The notes beneath the pieces are model-generated. The model saw nothing but the letters and a program-made list of their open reading frames with translations, was not told where the DNA came from and did not search any database. Positions 20,690 through 33,800 of a DNA stretch of 64,000 nt are shown here, one piece after another. Numbering within the stretch: position 1 is the first letter of the stretch; each line of letters opens with the position of its first letter. The translations under genes were made by a program, and so were the position numbers. Source of the stretch: Watersipora subatra (taxonomy: Eukaryota; Bryozoa; Gymnolaemata; Cheilostomatida; Watersiporidae); NCBI RefSeq assembly GCF_963576615.1, contig NC_088708.1, positions 2,294,001 through 2,358,000 on the forward strand, given 5' to 3'.

Positions 20690-23420
20690 TGATTTCTAAG
20701 TCTAGATTGACCTGAGTGCAGCCCACAACAAACTGTAAAATTTGCTATTTGTAACCAAAATACAAAAAATGATACATAAGCAGTTGATGCATTATGTAAT
20801 GCAATTATACACTGCATCAACTAATCTATTTTATACCCTTTTGCTGACCTTTGCAGACAGTAAGAAATGCAGGTACAAGTATGAAAATGTTTTTATACTG
20901 ATCATTGCTGTGAGGGCATTAAACTCAGCTCTGTTTTTATAGCTTCTTAAGCACCATTTTGTCTCCCAAGTATCCACTAGCATACTCTTTATTTAAGGAG
21001 CTATCAGCCAGCCTTCAAAGTTTATATTTGAAATTTGTTTCTTATGCCTTTGTATAACTTCTCTGACCTCTAGAGTGATGAGCGCTGTAATTATTTGTTT
21101 ATACTGGTAAATCATTTTGCACAATTTTATTTTGTTTTTTCTTATGATTTAAGGTATATATGTCAAAGCTGTAAGGACATATTCGTCTAATAGCACACAG
21201 AACAAAAAATCTATGTCATCAGCATTGCATTGTTACCGTCAACATACCTCAACCCTTATTTTGAGACTTCCTTATTCACGCAAAAAATCCTCAAATTACA
21301 AATCTAAAAAGTTTTTACTGATTGCCATCATACTTAGCAGCCTTATTTAGTAAAGTTCTTCAAGTCCTTTGCCATAATTTTCAAGTTTGAGTCTCACTGG
21401 TTTTCACCATGTTTTTTACTTAATTGCCAGTCTACCTCCTTCTCTTGTTCCTCAATTAAAAGTAACGAATAATCGAAATTACTGAAAAAAAGAAAATCGT
21501 GTAAACAATTCTTGTAGTTTTAGTCATTCCAATATCGCAACTTGGTAATATATAAAGGTCCATTTCCAAAAAGTACTTTCACCACCTGCCCCTTGATTGA
21601 CAATATATTCACCTAAGTATGTGTTAGCTGCCATGTTATGATTCATGGTTATGTCAGCAGTTCTTTTTAAACTGCTCTATTTAGGCCTTAACGTAACCAA
21701 CTCATTATGGATTTGCACATATTATGACAACCAGTTACAATGTAACCGGCATAAATCAAGTAACTAGTCAAATTTATAGGTACGTACTGATAACTTCTGT
21801 TTTGGAGTTGTCTTTATAATGCTTAAATTTGCGCACATGCCATTACCTGCTCATGAAAAAGCCTGTGAATGTCCATCAACAGCACACTCGTAAATAAACC
21901 GGAAACAATGAAGAGTAGGCTATATGCGGTTAAAATGTCAATAAAAGTCGATAAACCACCTCTGAACGGTGGTGAAGGAGATTTTCGGCTTAGCTTATTT
22001 TCAAGTTTATCAACGAGACGTAATGTTGTATAGAATATCGGAATGTTGAATAGAAAAGGTAACATTAGATTAAAACAGCCTATTGTTACTTTTTTTCGTA
22101 TTGCTTTACCGCTACACGTGCTTCAGTCAAAACTTCCCATCGCAACTCACGTTGCCAAGGCTCTACAATTTGGCGAATATCTCTTATTAGTAATTGCAGT
22201 TTCAAGTGTACATTTTTTAAATTTTTGTTCAAGTTAAACTAATCGGGGCATGTACATCATGTCGTTTATTGTGTTTCCTTTATCAGAATGCAATAATTTT
22301 GTAGCACTCTAATGCACCATATTGGATAACATGGAAAAATGATTTTGCACTTGTAGAATTAGCACTTGCTAAGCTTGCAAAACAAAAACGGGTTGTGATG
22401 TTGTTCAGAGATGCAAGTGCACCGCTTTGGAAACATTGAGTGTCGTTTTGTACACATATTTTATTGATACAGCCTATATATATAATACTGTAAATGTAGT
22501 GCTACCGTATTCATTATTATTTCCAAGTATTAGTGTGCATTTAGGCTATATTGTATCAGGTGCAAATAGAGTAAGTACATAAACGATTTAAGAAAATGTG
22601 CCTCGTAGCAAAGACTACCGATGATGTAACATAAAAAAAATTATTCAATGAAATTCAATCTAGTGTAGGCGTCATATGTTGAAAGCCTGATCATTCTATC
22701 TAAGCAGGATACAAATAGAAATAGGAATTAGTGCTCTGTCATTTGATTTAATATTTAATATATTTATGTATGGATAAAATCAAGCAGAATTGATGTCAGT
22801 ATTATTGTTTTGAATATGCAAAATCTGATTATGAAAAATATGTGAAAATGTGGGCTATCTTCGTCAAGTACATGCTTGAAATCTACTTGTCATCGCTTTT
22901 AAGTCATAAGTTCAATATGAATAAATGAGCATTTTTAGTCTATGCTGTGGGGGATTTAATGAGCCATGTACATGTAGTTGTTTCTGAACTGGGCTTTACT
23001 AGAAGTTTTTATTTTTTCCGATAAACTTAATTTATCATTAATAGGAGCTCTCCTATATGACTCTGATAAAATAATTGATTAACTTAGTTCTGATATCAGA
23101 AAGTGATTTTTTTCTTTATCGTTTCTGCAAATGACTTAATATGGAATATTTTAAAAATTCACTATAATTAATTTAGTCATGATATTTTTATGACTTATAT
23201 TCACAACATGTTAACAACTTGACTATCTTAACTCATACATTGATTAAGCCAAGTGACTGTAAGATATTCGCTTGTTCATTATTTTAGACATTCGTCTGGA
23301 GCTACTGTTATTATTTTATTCATATATCTGTAGTACTACCAGCAGTTACGATGAATATTACTGACTGTGTTACCAGTAGTATTAATAGGCATATTACTCA
23401 TTTATGGTTTTTTCTTTTTC
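20690..23420. other. Intergenic DNA upstream of MADD
   Basis: AT-rich, with no recognisable exon on either strand. The MADD promoter and any 5' noncoding exon should lie here, but I cannot point to a specific element. Confidence 0.4.
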
Positions 23421-23429
23421 ACCCACATC

Positions 23430-23828
23430 TATGCCATACCCTCAACATGTACAATGCTGGCCTTCATACCCTCAACATGTACAATGCTGGCCTTCATACC
23501 CTCAACATGTACAATGCTGGCCTTCATACCCTCAACATGTACAATGCTGGCCTTCATACCCTCAACATGTACAATGCTGGCCTTCATACCCTCAACATGT
23601 ACAATGCTGGCCTTCATACCCTCAACATGTACAATGCTGGCCTTCATACCCTCAACATGTACAATGCTGGCCTTCATACCCTCAACATGTACAATGCTGG
23701 CCTTCATACCCTCAACATGTACAATGCTGGCCTTCATACCCTCAACATGTACAATGCTGGCCTTCATACCCTCAACATGTACAATGCTGGCCTTCATACC
23801 CTCAACATGTACAATGCTGGCCTTCATA
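23430..23828. repeat. 30-bp minisatellite, 13 virtually identical copies, just upstream of MADD exon 1
   Basis: The unit CCCTCAACATGTACAATGCT plus GGCCTTCATA repeats 13 times with no difference that I can see. Because the unit is a multiple of three and lacks stops in several frames, it yields long artefactual ORFs on both strands. It ends about 65 bp before the MADD start codon. If transcribed, each unit would add two upstream ATGs. Confidence 0.95.
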
Positions 23829-23894
23829 TGTTGCGTTGTTTTATTGATCTATTTTATGGAGCTTTTTGGTCTCATTACAGTATGAATCTCTGAA

Positions 23895-24850
23895 ATGGGA
23901 GAAGCTCAAAAGCACTTTTGCCCACGGCTTGTGGACTATATAGCGATTATAGGCAGTTGCAACCCGTCAGTAGATAGTGAGACTCCACAACAGCCGGACA
24001 TACTTCGTAGGTACCCCGCCCAAGATCATGATGATTTCATTTTACCAAGAGACACAGCATACTTCTGCCAGCCGGAGGGATGCACCACTATTGGTGCCAA
24101 GCAAATGTCACTTCGTGACCGAAGAAGCTTTGTATTTGCATTGACTGATAAGGATTCTGGTAAAAGACGATACGGTACTTGTCTGAATTTTTACCGACCA
24201 TTTAAAAAGAAGTACAAGTCAAAACAGCTGCATGAACAAAACAGTGTAGAGAGCACGAGCTCAAACGAAGGTGTTAGCAGGTCGCATAACAGCTTAAGGG
24301 TGAAGGCTCTGCGATCTCACACCCTCACCTCTCTCTGCATTTTAAGCCATCATGCTCTATTTGACACCTTTCGAGAGTGCTTGAACGTGCTCGCTAGGCT
24401 AATAGATGTGTGCAATTTGGCTGCATCTAAGAAGAAGGTCGGAGGTCGACGGGTTGAGTAAGTAAGACTATCATCTTATCACCTCTTGTCCACTGCATCA
24501 CGTCTTCAGCCATTTAAATGTTATTGAATTGAATTCATACATTCTGCATGAGCCGGCAAGAGCCGTGCATTCTGCTAAGCCGGCACTAGTACACCAATTC
24601 ATGTTGCCTAACCATATTTCTACAAATTTACCAGCAGATTGTCTATTCACAAATTGGCGCATTTTTGATCTGTATGCTGGTTGTTATATGCCAATATCTT
24701 TACTTCAGCAATCTTGTCTGGAAGTACTTAGTGAAGAAGCTGTGTGAGTCTGCGGATACTGCAGTGTTGCACTGGGTTAAGCAGCTGGAGACATGGGTCT
24801 ATACGCTGCTCAGTTGCCCCGTGCCTGTTCCTGGTAAATGCTTCCTTGAG
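23895..24850 (+). CDS. MADD: MADD exons 1-2: uDENN domain
   Basis: Residues 1-235. Landmarks shared with vertebrate [69 protein letters not shown], then [16 protein letters not shown]. Exon 1 ends in phase 2 (GA|GTAAGT) and exon 2 starts with C, giving Asp. An acceptor-like TCATTACAG ends at 23880, 14 bp before the ATG, so exon 1 may begin there. That leader would contain a tiny upstream ORF (ATG AAT CTC TGA). Confidence 0.92.
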
Positions 24851-27800
24851 GTGAGAGACAAATGTTCAAATTTGGATAACAATTCGTCTCTTTTTTAGTT
24901 TTTCTCACGTAGAATAACTACTATTTTTCCATAATTGCCAAATAAGAAGTCGTAAATGGGCTGATATTGTTGTCAAGGAGGCTACCGCTAAACATCCCTC
25001 TCTGGCATGTGCTCATTTTGTGACGCTGTCACCTTAATCAATTGGTGTGCCTGACTGACTTTTTTATCACAAACTCACTTCTGTCAAATTTTGTTTGTTT
25101 GTCTATTTATTTGTCTATGTATTTGTCTATGGGTTTGTCTATGGGTTTGTCTATTGGTTTGTCTATGGATTTGTCTATAGATTTGGTAGAAGAAGTGATT
25201 GCTCATAGGCATCGGGTAAGTGTTACTAGGCTGTGGTAAAGCTAACTGCAGTAGGCTCTCCTAGGCGTAAATAATCCGTTCCAGGAATGTTGACGTTAAG
25301 GGAATTCAGTTATAAGAACAGTAAAATACATGTAATTGCCTAATCCATTCCAAGATCTTTCCAAACTCACCCTTTTGGCCATGCAAAAAAGATAAACTTG
25401 ACAACTTTTTAATTTGTTGGCTGAACCTTAATTGCAGTATTATTGGTTTGTATCAACAACTTTTCTCCTTTTCTTATCACTTTTTCTCGTTTCACGGTTG
25501 CAGTAATTTTACAATAAGATAAGTCCATTTTCACCATCATTTACAATGATTTGTTTATATTTTCTCGACAGCAAAGTCTGTTGTGCGGATGGAAACTAAT
25601 AGCAAATATTTTATACGTCTACAATAAAGTAAAAGAAAATTATATATTCATTATAATAAGAGCGGTGTGCACCTGTCTGTCATCTATTCGTACCTAGGGG
25701 TCAAGGTTAGGATAAAAGATATATTTCGACGAAACTACAACTTGTGACATTCAGATTGGTGGACCGACGCAGAAATACCTCCACCAATCGATCGCCTTCA
25801 AATATTTTTGAACAATTGCGCAGCTACTTATTCTCTCTGTTTTGTCGACACATCGGACGATCTAGCATGGGTAACTCGAATGTCTTGGAACTTGTGTATG
25901 TAATAGAGGTAACGCTATATGTACGTCTCACAAGTGCATATATAATAGAGGTAACGCTATACGTACGTCTCACAAGTGCATATAGAATAGAGGTAACGCT
26001 CTATGTATGTCTCACAAATGCATATATAATAGAGGTAACGCTATACGTACATCTCACAAGTGCATATATAATAGAGATAACGCTCTATGTATGTCTCACA
26101 AATGCATATATAATAGAGGTAACGCTATACGTACGTCTCACAAGTGCATATATAATAGAGGTAACGCTATACGTACTTCTCACAAGTGCATATATAATAG
26201 AGGTAACGCTATACGTACATCTCACAAGTGCATATATAGTAGAGGTAACGCTATACGTATGGCGTTTTAAAGCCAACTACAAGATTATTCTTGTTGAAAT
26301 TGAATTTGAGAATTTGCACCGATTTGACATTTTACATTATATAGATTTTTTACGTAGTACGAAGCAAAAACTTCACATAAATTTTTTATGTTACGTGGAA
26401 TTTACGTATAGGAGCGTCTACTGTAATTGGAGACCAATTCTCCGAGTAAGGCTCACAATGTCTTGCGCCAATTCTAACAAACTAGCACCTTTTAAATTAA
26501 CATAATAGGTATTCTTGCCAAACTCTGAATCTCGATTGTGGCATCAGTCTGGCTCTATTGGCTTTGCGCTAGCATATGGCTATGTTTTATCGCAAATATC
26601 ACTTGAATGAATTTCGCACAAATCTTTAAGGGTTTACTTGCAACAAAATTCACATTACAGTTATTTGGTATCAAAAGATTCGCCATGTCTTACTCTGCTG
26701 GGTTGTAAGGGCAAAATATGTGGAAATGGGATTACAAGCTCTTAAAAGCTCAAAAACGAACAGTTAATTGCAGCCATCACGAAAACGCCCTAGTTTGGAA
26801 TCTCTTTATTTCGATGACATTCTCAAACATTGTGGTTATTGTTTTGGGCGCGTGACGTTATTGCGTGAATTGGAAGGCCAATAAAAGGCTTGATATAAAA
26901 TGTCTTGTAGCATTAATTTATGACAAACACTTCGGGTTCTACCGAAAAGCCTGTATCAAATATAGATGCTCGCTACTTCACAGTTTTGTTTCGGCTTGGT
27001 CTAATCATCTAGTCGTAATTTAATCATGTGACCATACTTCCTGCCAAACAGTGCGAACAATTTCTGCAGCGTTTTTCGACTATCACAGGTGACCCAACGG
27101 GCTCGTCATGTTTATCAGAGGATGATATGCACTTCTTCGAGCTAAGGTTAAAAAATTGAAAGAGATTTTACGGTAGGTTTTGAGATATCAGTGCTCAAAG
27201 TGACAGCATTACAATGATGATGAAATAGACATGTAATGACAATAGACGTGGTTTTATTGAATGCGTGAAGTATATTTGTGAAAATATTTCGGCGCATAAG
27301 GTTGCATCCAAGTGTAAACAGAAGCCATCGTGTTCAATTACATCCCATTTAAGCCGTTTTGGAAAGGGATTCCAAACTACGGCATTTTCGTGATGGCTGC
27401 GATTAACTGTTCGATTTGAATTTTTAAGAGCTTGTAATCACGTTTTCACATATTTTGCACCTACAACACAGCGGAGTAAGACATGGTGAATATTTTGGTA
27501 CTAAATAACTGTAATGTAAATTTTGTTGCAAGTAAACCTTTAGGGATTCTCCTGGCTAGCCTTGGACACTTTAAATTGGTTACTGAGATTTCATGACAAT
27601 CTTATGGTGGCTAACATTGACGCGGGTGCTGTAGAGTGAAAGCTAAGAATTGTTCAGGCGTTGTAGAGGCAAAAACAGGATGCTGAAATTTTGTTGAGTG
27701 AGGAGGTGAGAATTGTTAGGATGCTTTAGCGCGATGAAATGAATACTTTGTTTGGTTTTTGCAGCTGCATATCGTACCAGAAACAGTTGGACAACCACAT

Positions 27801-30800
27801 ATTCTTGCTCTCCCTGATGAAACACGTTTTTCTCTCGTGGATTTTCCTCTACATCTTCCTCTTGAGCTTCTCGGTGTAGAGAAATGCATTCAGGTGCTTG
27901 AATGTATCATGCTGGAACAGAAGGTTGGTCTTGAGTTATGTCATTGTCTACACTTGTTATTGTTTGGCTATGTCATGTGATTTGGTGAAATCATACTTGA
28001 ACATATAATAGCATAATGCAGATCATTAGGTAACATATATAGAGAATGTGGTAACATGCTGCAGAGCATATGTTTGCAAGTTACATTGAATATGATAACA
28101 CGTTAGAAAGCATATGATAGCATGCTGTAAAGCACACAGTAGAATGCTGAAGAATTTATGGTAGCATGATGTAGAGCTTATGGTAACACGTATAGAGCAT
28201 GTGTTAGCATGCTGTATTGCGCATATTTGCTAGTTACAGTGCATATGATAGCGCATTAGAAAGTATACTGGCATGCTGTAGAGCATATTTTAGCATATAT
28301 CGAGCATATGTTAACAGCTATCAGAGGTTTTTAGATGTACGAAAATAACTGGCTAGTGTGCGACCATTCCTTAAACAGACGTGAAGAGTTTTTTTTTCTA
28401 AAAGTTAATAAATATTCTATAAGTTATGCTTACAAATACTTGTAACTTATTTTAAATTAAACTGGCCAACCAATCAGTAACTAATTACCATAACCTTCCC
28501 TATTAATATGAATTGTTTTCATATACTAGTATTAAGATGCTGCTTGTTCACACACGAGCCCGGTAACTCTAGTATGTGGAATCCTAAAAGCGCACTAACT
28601 CCTAGAGACTGTCTCACAAAGGCTTTCCAATAATCAATTGTTTTATCATGTGTTAGACGGGGTTAGATGGGTGGTCTGAGAAATCGTCATGGCTAGACTT
28701 ATGCTCATATGTCTTGTAGGTGTTGTTAATGTCAAAGGACTACAATGCTCTCACTATGAGTGTCCTAGCCTTAGTGGCAATGATCTACCCCTTAGAGTAC
28801 ATGTTTCCTGTTATACCACTTTTACCCGCGAGCCTTGACAACTCGGAACAGGTGAGTGCCTTCTTTTTTGATTTTTGGTAATTGATAAGGTCAGCGGGGG
28901 GGGGGTTTGGGGAGGCAGAATGTCTGGGCTCTCTATTTGAGGCAAACTAGTAGATATACTCTCACAGTTCAACATTCCAGTTTTATTTAAGAATAACTCA
29001 CAGCGTGCAACACGGATAACTTGCAGTTTTGCTATCTGCGGTTATATTTTTTCAGTTTGAAGTTGTTCCAACTTTCCAAGTGCATAACTATTACAGTCGA
29101 TTTGATCGGTCACTTCCAACTGCAATCTTTTCAGCCATTTTGCTTCATTCAGTCAAAACTTTCTTCGCTATCTTATTTTTGCTATTTTTCCGCTGCAGTT
29201 GCTCTATGCACCTACTCCATACATCATCGGAATTCCCACTAGTTTTGGTCAGACTCGCAAGACTTGTCTGCCCAATGATGTCTGGCTGTTTGATCTAGAC
29301 TCGGATTCAGTGCGTGCTCCTCCAGGTCCAGGCGGGCAGCTCCCTCCACTCCCTGAACCTGATGGTTCCATGCTACGGACTCACTTCAAACAGGTGTAGA
29401 TGGATGGGCTATGATGGCTCATGCTGCAGCAATGTCTAAACACACTCGGCCATGTTTCTAGCTTGTCTTAGCTGTGATTCTCTGTGACTAGTTGTAACTT
29501 TCTGTGGTTAACTGTGACTAGCTGTAAATTGCTGCAAATATCTGTATCTCTCTGTAATTAGCAGTAATTCACGGTGGCTAATTGTAACACTCTGTGAATC
29601 AACAACTAACTGTAAGTAGTTGTGACTAGCTGCTGTGCAGAGCTTTGATAAGCTTACCTGCTGTCATGCCAGACACTGTTATTCAAAACACTTTTTATCT
29701 TGGAAGATTTATCCCTCATAATTTCCCTTATTGTATCCCTTTGCCAGCCTTACATCTGTGACTCATCTTCTACTACTAACTTTAGTCTTTGGTCAGTCTC
29801 ACCTCTGTGACTCATCTTCTACTACTAACTTTAGTCTTTGGTCAGTCTCACCTCTGTGACTCATCTTCTACTACTAACTTTAGGCCTTGGCCAGTCTCAC
29901 TTCTGTGACTCATCTTCTACTACTAACTTTAGGCCTTGGCCAGCCTTACCTTTGTGACTCATCTTCTACTACTAACTTTAGGCCTTGGCCAGTCTCACCT
30001 CTGTGACTCATCTTCTACTACTAACTTTAGTCCTTGGCCAGTCTTACCTTTGTGACTCATCTTCTACTACTAACTTTAGGCCTTGGCCAGTCTCACCTCT
30101 GTGACTCATCTTCTACTACTAACTTTATGCCTTGGCCAGTCTCACTTCTGTGACTCATCTTCTACTACTAACTTTAGGCCTTGGCCAGCCTTACCTTTGT
30201 GACTCATCTTCTACTACTAACTTTAGTCTTTGGTCAGTCTCACCTTTGTGACTCATCTTCTACTACTAACTTTAGGCCTTGGCCAGTCTCACTTCTGTGA
30301 CTCATCCTCTAAAGAGCCTCAATGAGATGACCAGTCAACAGACGAATCCACTTAAGGCTAAACAAAGTCAGAGGCAAGGCCATTCTTTTAATCCATTTAT
30401 TTATGGGAATGACATCGATTGCGTGGATGTGGCTACTAGAGTTGCAATGGTAAGTCAATTTATTGTCAGTAATCTTAGTAGGAAGTAATTGCTTGCTGCA
30501 TGGCTCTACTTAATTGACTAGCGACAGGTATCGACAGGTGTCGTAAGGCCTCCTATTTGTCATTAGCGTTACATCTGATGAGCGCTCGCTAACACTCGTC
30601 ACTCTAATTAACTTTGTTAATTGCTTTTTGCAATTGTTTATGAACTAGACATGTCCGTAGGCGTCTCCATTGCTCTGGTTATCCGTAGTTGTCTCTCCGT
30701 AGTTGTCTCTCCGTAGTTGTCTCTCCGTAGTTGTCTCTCCGTAGTTGTCTCTCCGTAGTTGTCTCTCCGTAGTTGTCTCTCCGTAGTTGTCTCTCCGTAG

Positions 30801-33800
30801 TTGTCTCTCCGTAGTTGTCTCTCCGTAGTTGTCTCTCCGTAGTTGTCTCTCCGTAGTTGTCTCTCCGTAGTTGTCTCTCCGTAGTTGTCTCTCCGTAGTT
30901 GTCTCTCCGTAGTTGTCTCTCCGCAGTTGTCTCTCCGCAGTTGTCTCTCCGCAGTTGTCTCTCCGCAGTTGTCTCTCCGCAGTTGTCTCTCCGCAGTTGT
31001 CTCTCCGCAGTTGTCTCTCCGCAGTTGTCTCTCCGCAGTTGTCTCTCCGTAGTTGTCTCTCCGCAGTTGTCTCTCCGTAGTTGTCTGTAATATTGGTAGC
31101 TGTCATTCCATGAAAGGCAACGAATTTGCTTGTGCGCTACATTCACACATTAAGTGTAGTCTTACAAGTGTATTGTAACGTGTATGGACAGCCCAACTTC
31201 TCTTTTGCTTGCGTTGCTACCTATTTTGCCACAGGTTGAGGGTGTGGATTCTCTATTACTGTATTGTATTTCAGGTGCGGTTCTTTGCATCACCCAACAT
31301 CTTAGGGAATATTCAGGAGCACACGAGAATACTGAGGCTATACCCTCGGCCAGTTGTTGGGTTTCAATTGAGCAGCTTCATCAAATCTCGAGCTGCCAGG
31401 AGCCTTTTCATATGCCGGCTAGCTAGCACGCAAGTAAGCATTTCTGGCTGCCCATTTTCATGCACACTTTCTTCTCCACTCTCCTGCCCACTATTCTGCC
31501 CACTCTTCTACCCTTCTGTCCACTCTCCTGCTTATTCTTCTTTTTACCTACATATCTGCCTTACAACCTACCTCATATCCAACCCGCTACCCCAACATAT
31601 CCCCCCAACATCCACTACACGTCTAAATATCCACCCCACTACACATCTTAGTATCCTCTCTCTCGCAGTCAGTCGAAGTGACCAAGACCGTACGACATAA
31701 TCACCCCACTTTTCACATACGTATCCACCTCACTACCCACATATGTATGCATCCCACTTTTTACCTACATATCTGCCCCACTACACACCTTCCTATCCGC
31801 CCCACTACACACTTACATATCACCCTCACTACCCACCTACATATCACCCTCACTACCCACCTACATATCTATCCTTACTACCCACCTACATATCACTCTC
31901 ACTACCCACCTACATATCACTCTCACGACCCGCGTACTTATCCGCCCCACTACACACTTACATATCACCATCTCTACCCACCTACATATCCACTCTCACT
32001 ACCCACCTAAATATCCACCTCACCTTTCACTTGCATACCTACCCTCTTATTCACCTATATATCCTAACAAGGACAAACTCTATACCACCTCCCAGCGGCT
32101 CTCTCATCAACCCGTTGCATCGCTCAGCCATTGATCACCATTTTACACACATGTGGCTATTTGAAAGGCTGACGCTGCCTTCTTGTGATAGAGTCAGATA
32201 TGCTGAGTACTAGTGTAAGTTGTAACACACACTTTAAGCTAATTCTTTGATGAAGCAGCGTCTCTGTGTGTCAGCCAGCCAAAGACTTAGCTACCTATTA
32301 CGAATACGCAGAGTATGACCATTGATCTTGTTGAAGGAGTATTGATTCTCCGGTCCATTAGTTGCATTAATACTATAAGTATGGTTGTACAATACATCAT
32401 CAGTCTGCCTTTTTCTTATTCCATACATTGTATCTCTATTTGAGCAGCTAGGCTATCTTTTCATGGCTCTGTCTCTACTTGACAGGCAGTCGAGTTTTAT
32501 ACTGAGTGGTCTCTTAGTCCAACCAATGTCGCATTCATGCGAGTCCAGACGGGCATATTTGATCCGAAGCAGATTGGTGACAAGCCTCGCTGGTACTCGC
32601 AGCAACAGCAAAAGATTGAATACAGAGTTTCTACAAATATTGACCAGACCATCTTTCAGCTATCTGAAAAGAGTACAGATGTCCCCACTGGTTAGTGCAT
32701 CAATCATTAGTGTGTCTAAAATGTTAAGTAACATGCATTTGTTTGGCGTTTAGAGCGTGTCTGACCTGTGTCTGAAAGGGTTTAGAGGGAGAATGTTGAG
32801 GAGAGACGTATTGTAAGAGGGCCACCCTAGTTTCAGCCTTGTTTATTGACAGATGAGAGTGGAGACAGTGGTGAGGGTTTAGAGGGAGAATGTTGATGAG
32901 AGACGTATTGTAAGAGGGCCACCCTAGTTTCAGCCTTGTGTATTGACAGATGAGAGTGGAGACAGTGATGAGGAGCACCACTTTCCACCTTCTCCAGACT
33001 CTGATATTGAACAATCAGGATATAGTGACTCCATTAAGCAATCTGTCGCCATCTCTGTCGGGGATGTTTATAGGCCTCCCACTGAGCTCCACAAGGTTAG
33101 AGTTTCAAACCTCTAGACTCACCTCTAGACTCACCTCTAGACTGACCTCTAGACTCACCCCTAGACTCACCCCTAGACTCACCCCTAGACTCACCTCTAG
33201 ACTCATCTCTAGACTCATCCCTAGACTCGCCTCTAGACTCGCCTCTAGACTCGCCTCTAGACTCGCCTCTAGACTCGCCTCTAGACTCGCCTCTAGACTC
33301 GCCTCTAGACTCGCCTCTAGACTCGCCTCTAGACTCGCCTCTAGACTCGCCTCTAGACTCGCCTCTTGACTCGCCTCTTGACTCGCCTCTTGACTCATCC
33401 CTAGACTCATCCCTGGACTCATCCCTGGACTCATCCCTGGACTCATCCCTGGACTCATCCCTGGACTCATCCCTGGACTCACCTCTAGACTCACCTCTAG
33501 ACTCACCTCTAGACTCACCTCTAGACTCACCTCTAGACTCACCTCTAGACTCACCTCTAGACTCACCTCTAGACTCATCTCTAGACTCATCCCTAGACTC
33601 ATCCCTAGACTCATCCCTAGACTCATCCCTAGACTCATCCCTAGACTCATCCCTAGACTCATCCCTAGACTCATCCCTAGACTCACCTTTTACAGAGCAT
33701 GTTGAATGACGTTTATTGCCATTTTAAGTTGCTGATACAATTATTGCAAAGGGGCAGCAGAGCATTGTTAGTTGTAAAAGAAGCTGCTCCTATAGTTTGC

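Noticed and set aside
23351-23893. Long overlapping ORFs on both strands (LNMYNAGLHT, STCTMLAFIP, KASIVHVEGM repeats)
   Set aside because: They arise from the 30-bp repeat, whose length is a multiple of three and which lacks stops. There is no conserved flanking domain, and the true MADD start lies just downstream.
25744-26505. 253-codon ORF with [14 protein letters not shown] repeats
   Set aside because: Artefact of the 42-bp repeat. The non-repeat flanks have no recognisable protein similarity.
30645-31146. Minus-strand ORFs with [14 protein letters not shown] repeats
   Set aside because: Artefact of the 14-bp minisatellite within a MADD intron.
31209-32213. Plus-strand ORFs rich in Tyr, Pro and His
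   Set aside because: Only the 31275-31433 part is real (MADD exon 7). The rest is a pyrimidine-rich repeat in the intron.
33105-33686. ORFs of MSLGMSLGM / LASRLASR type
   Set aside because: Artefact of the 12-bp minisatellite in MADD intron 9.
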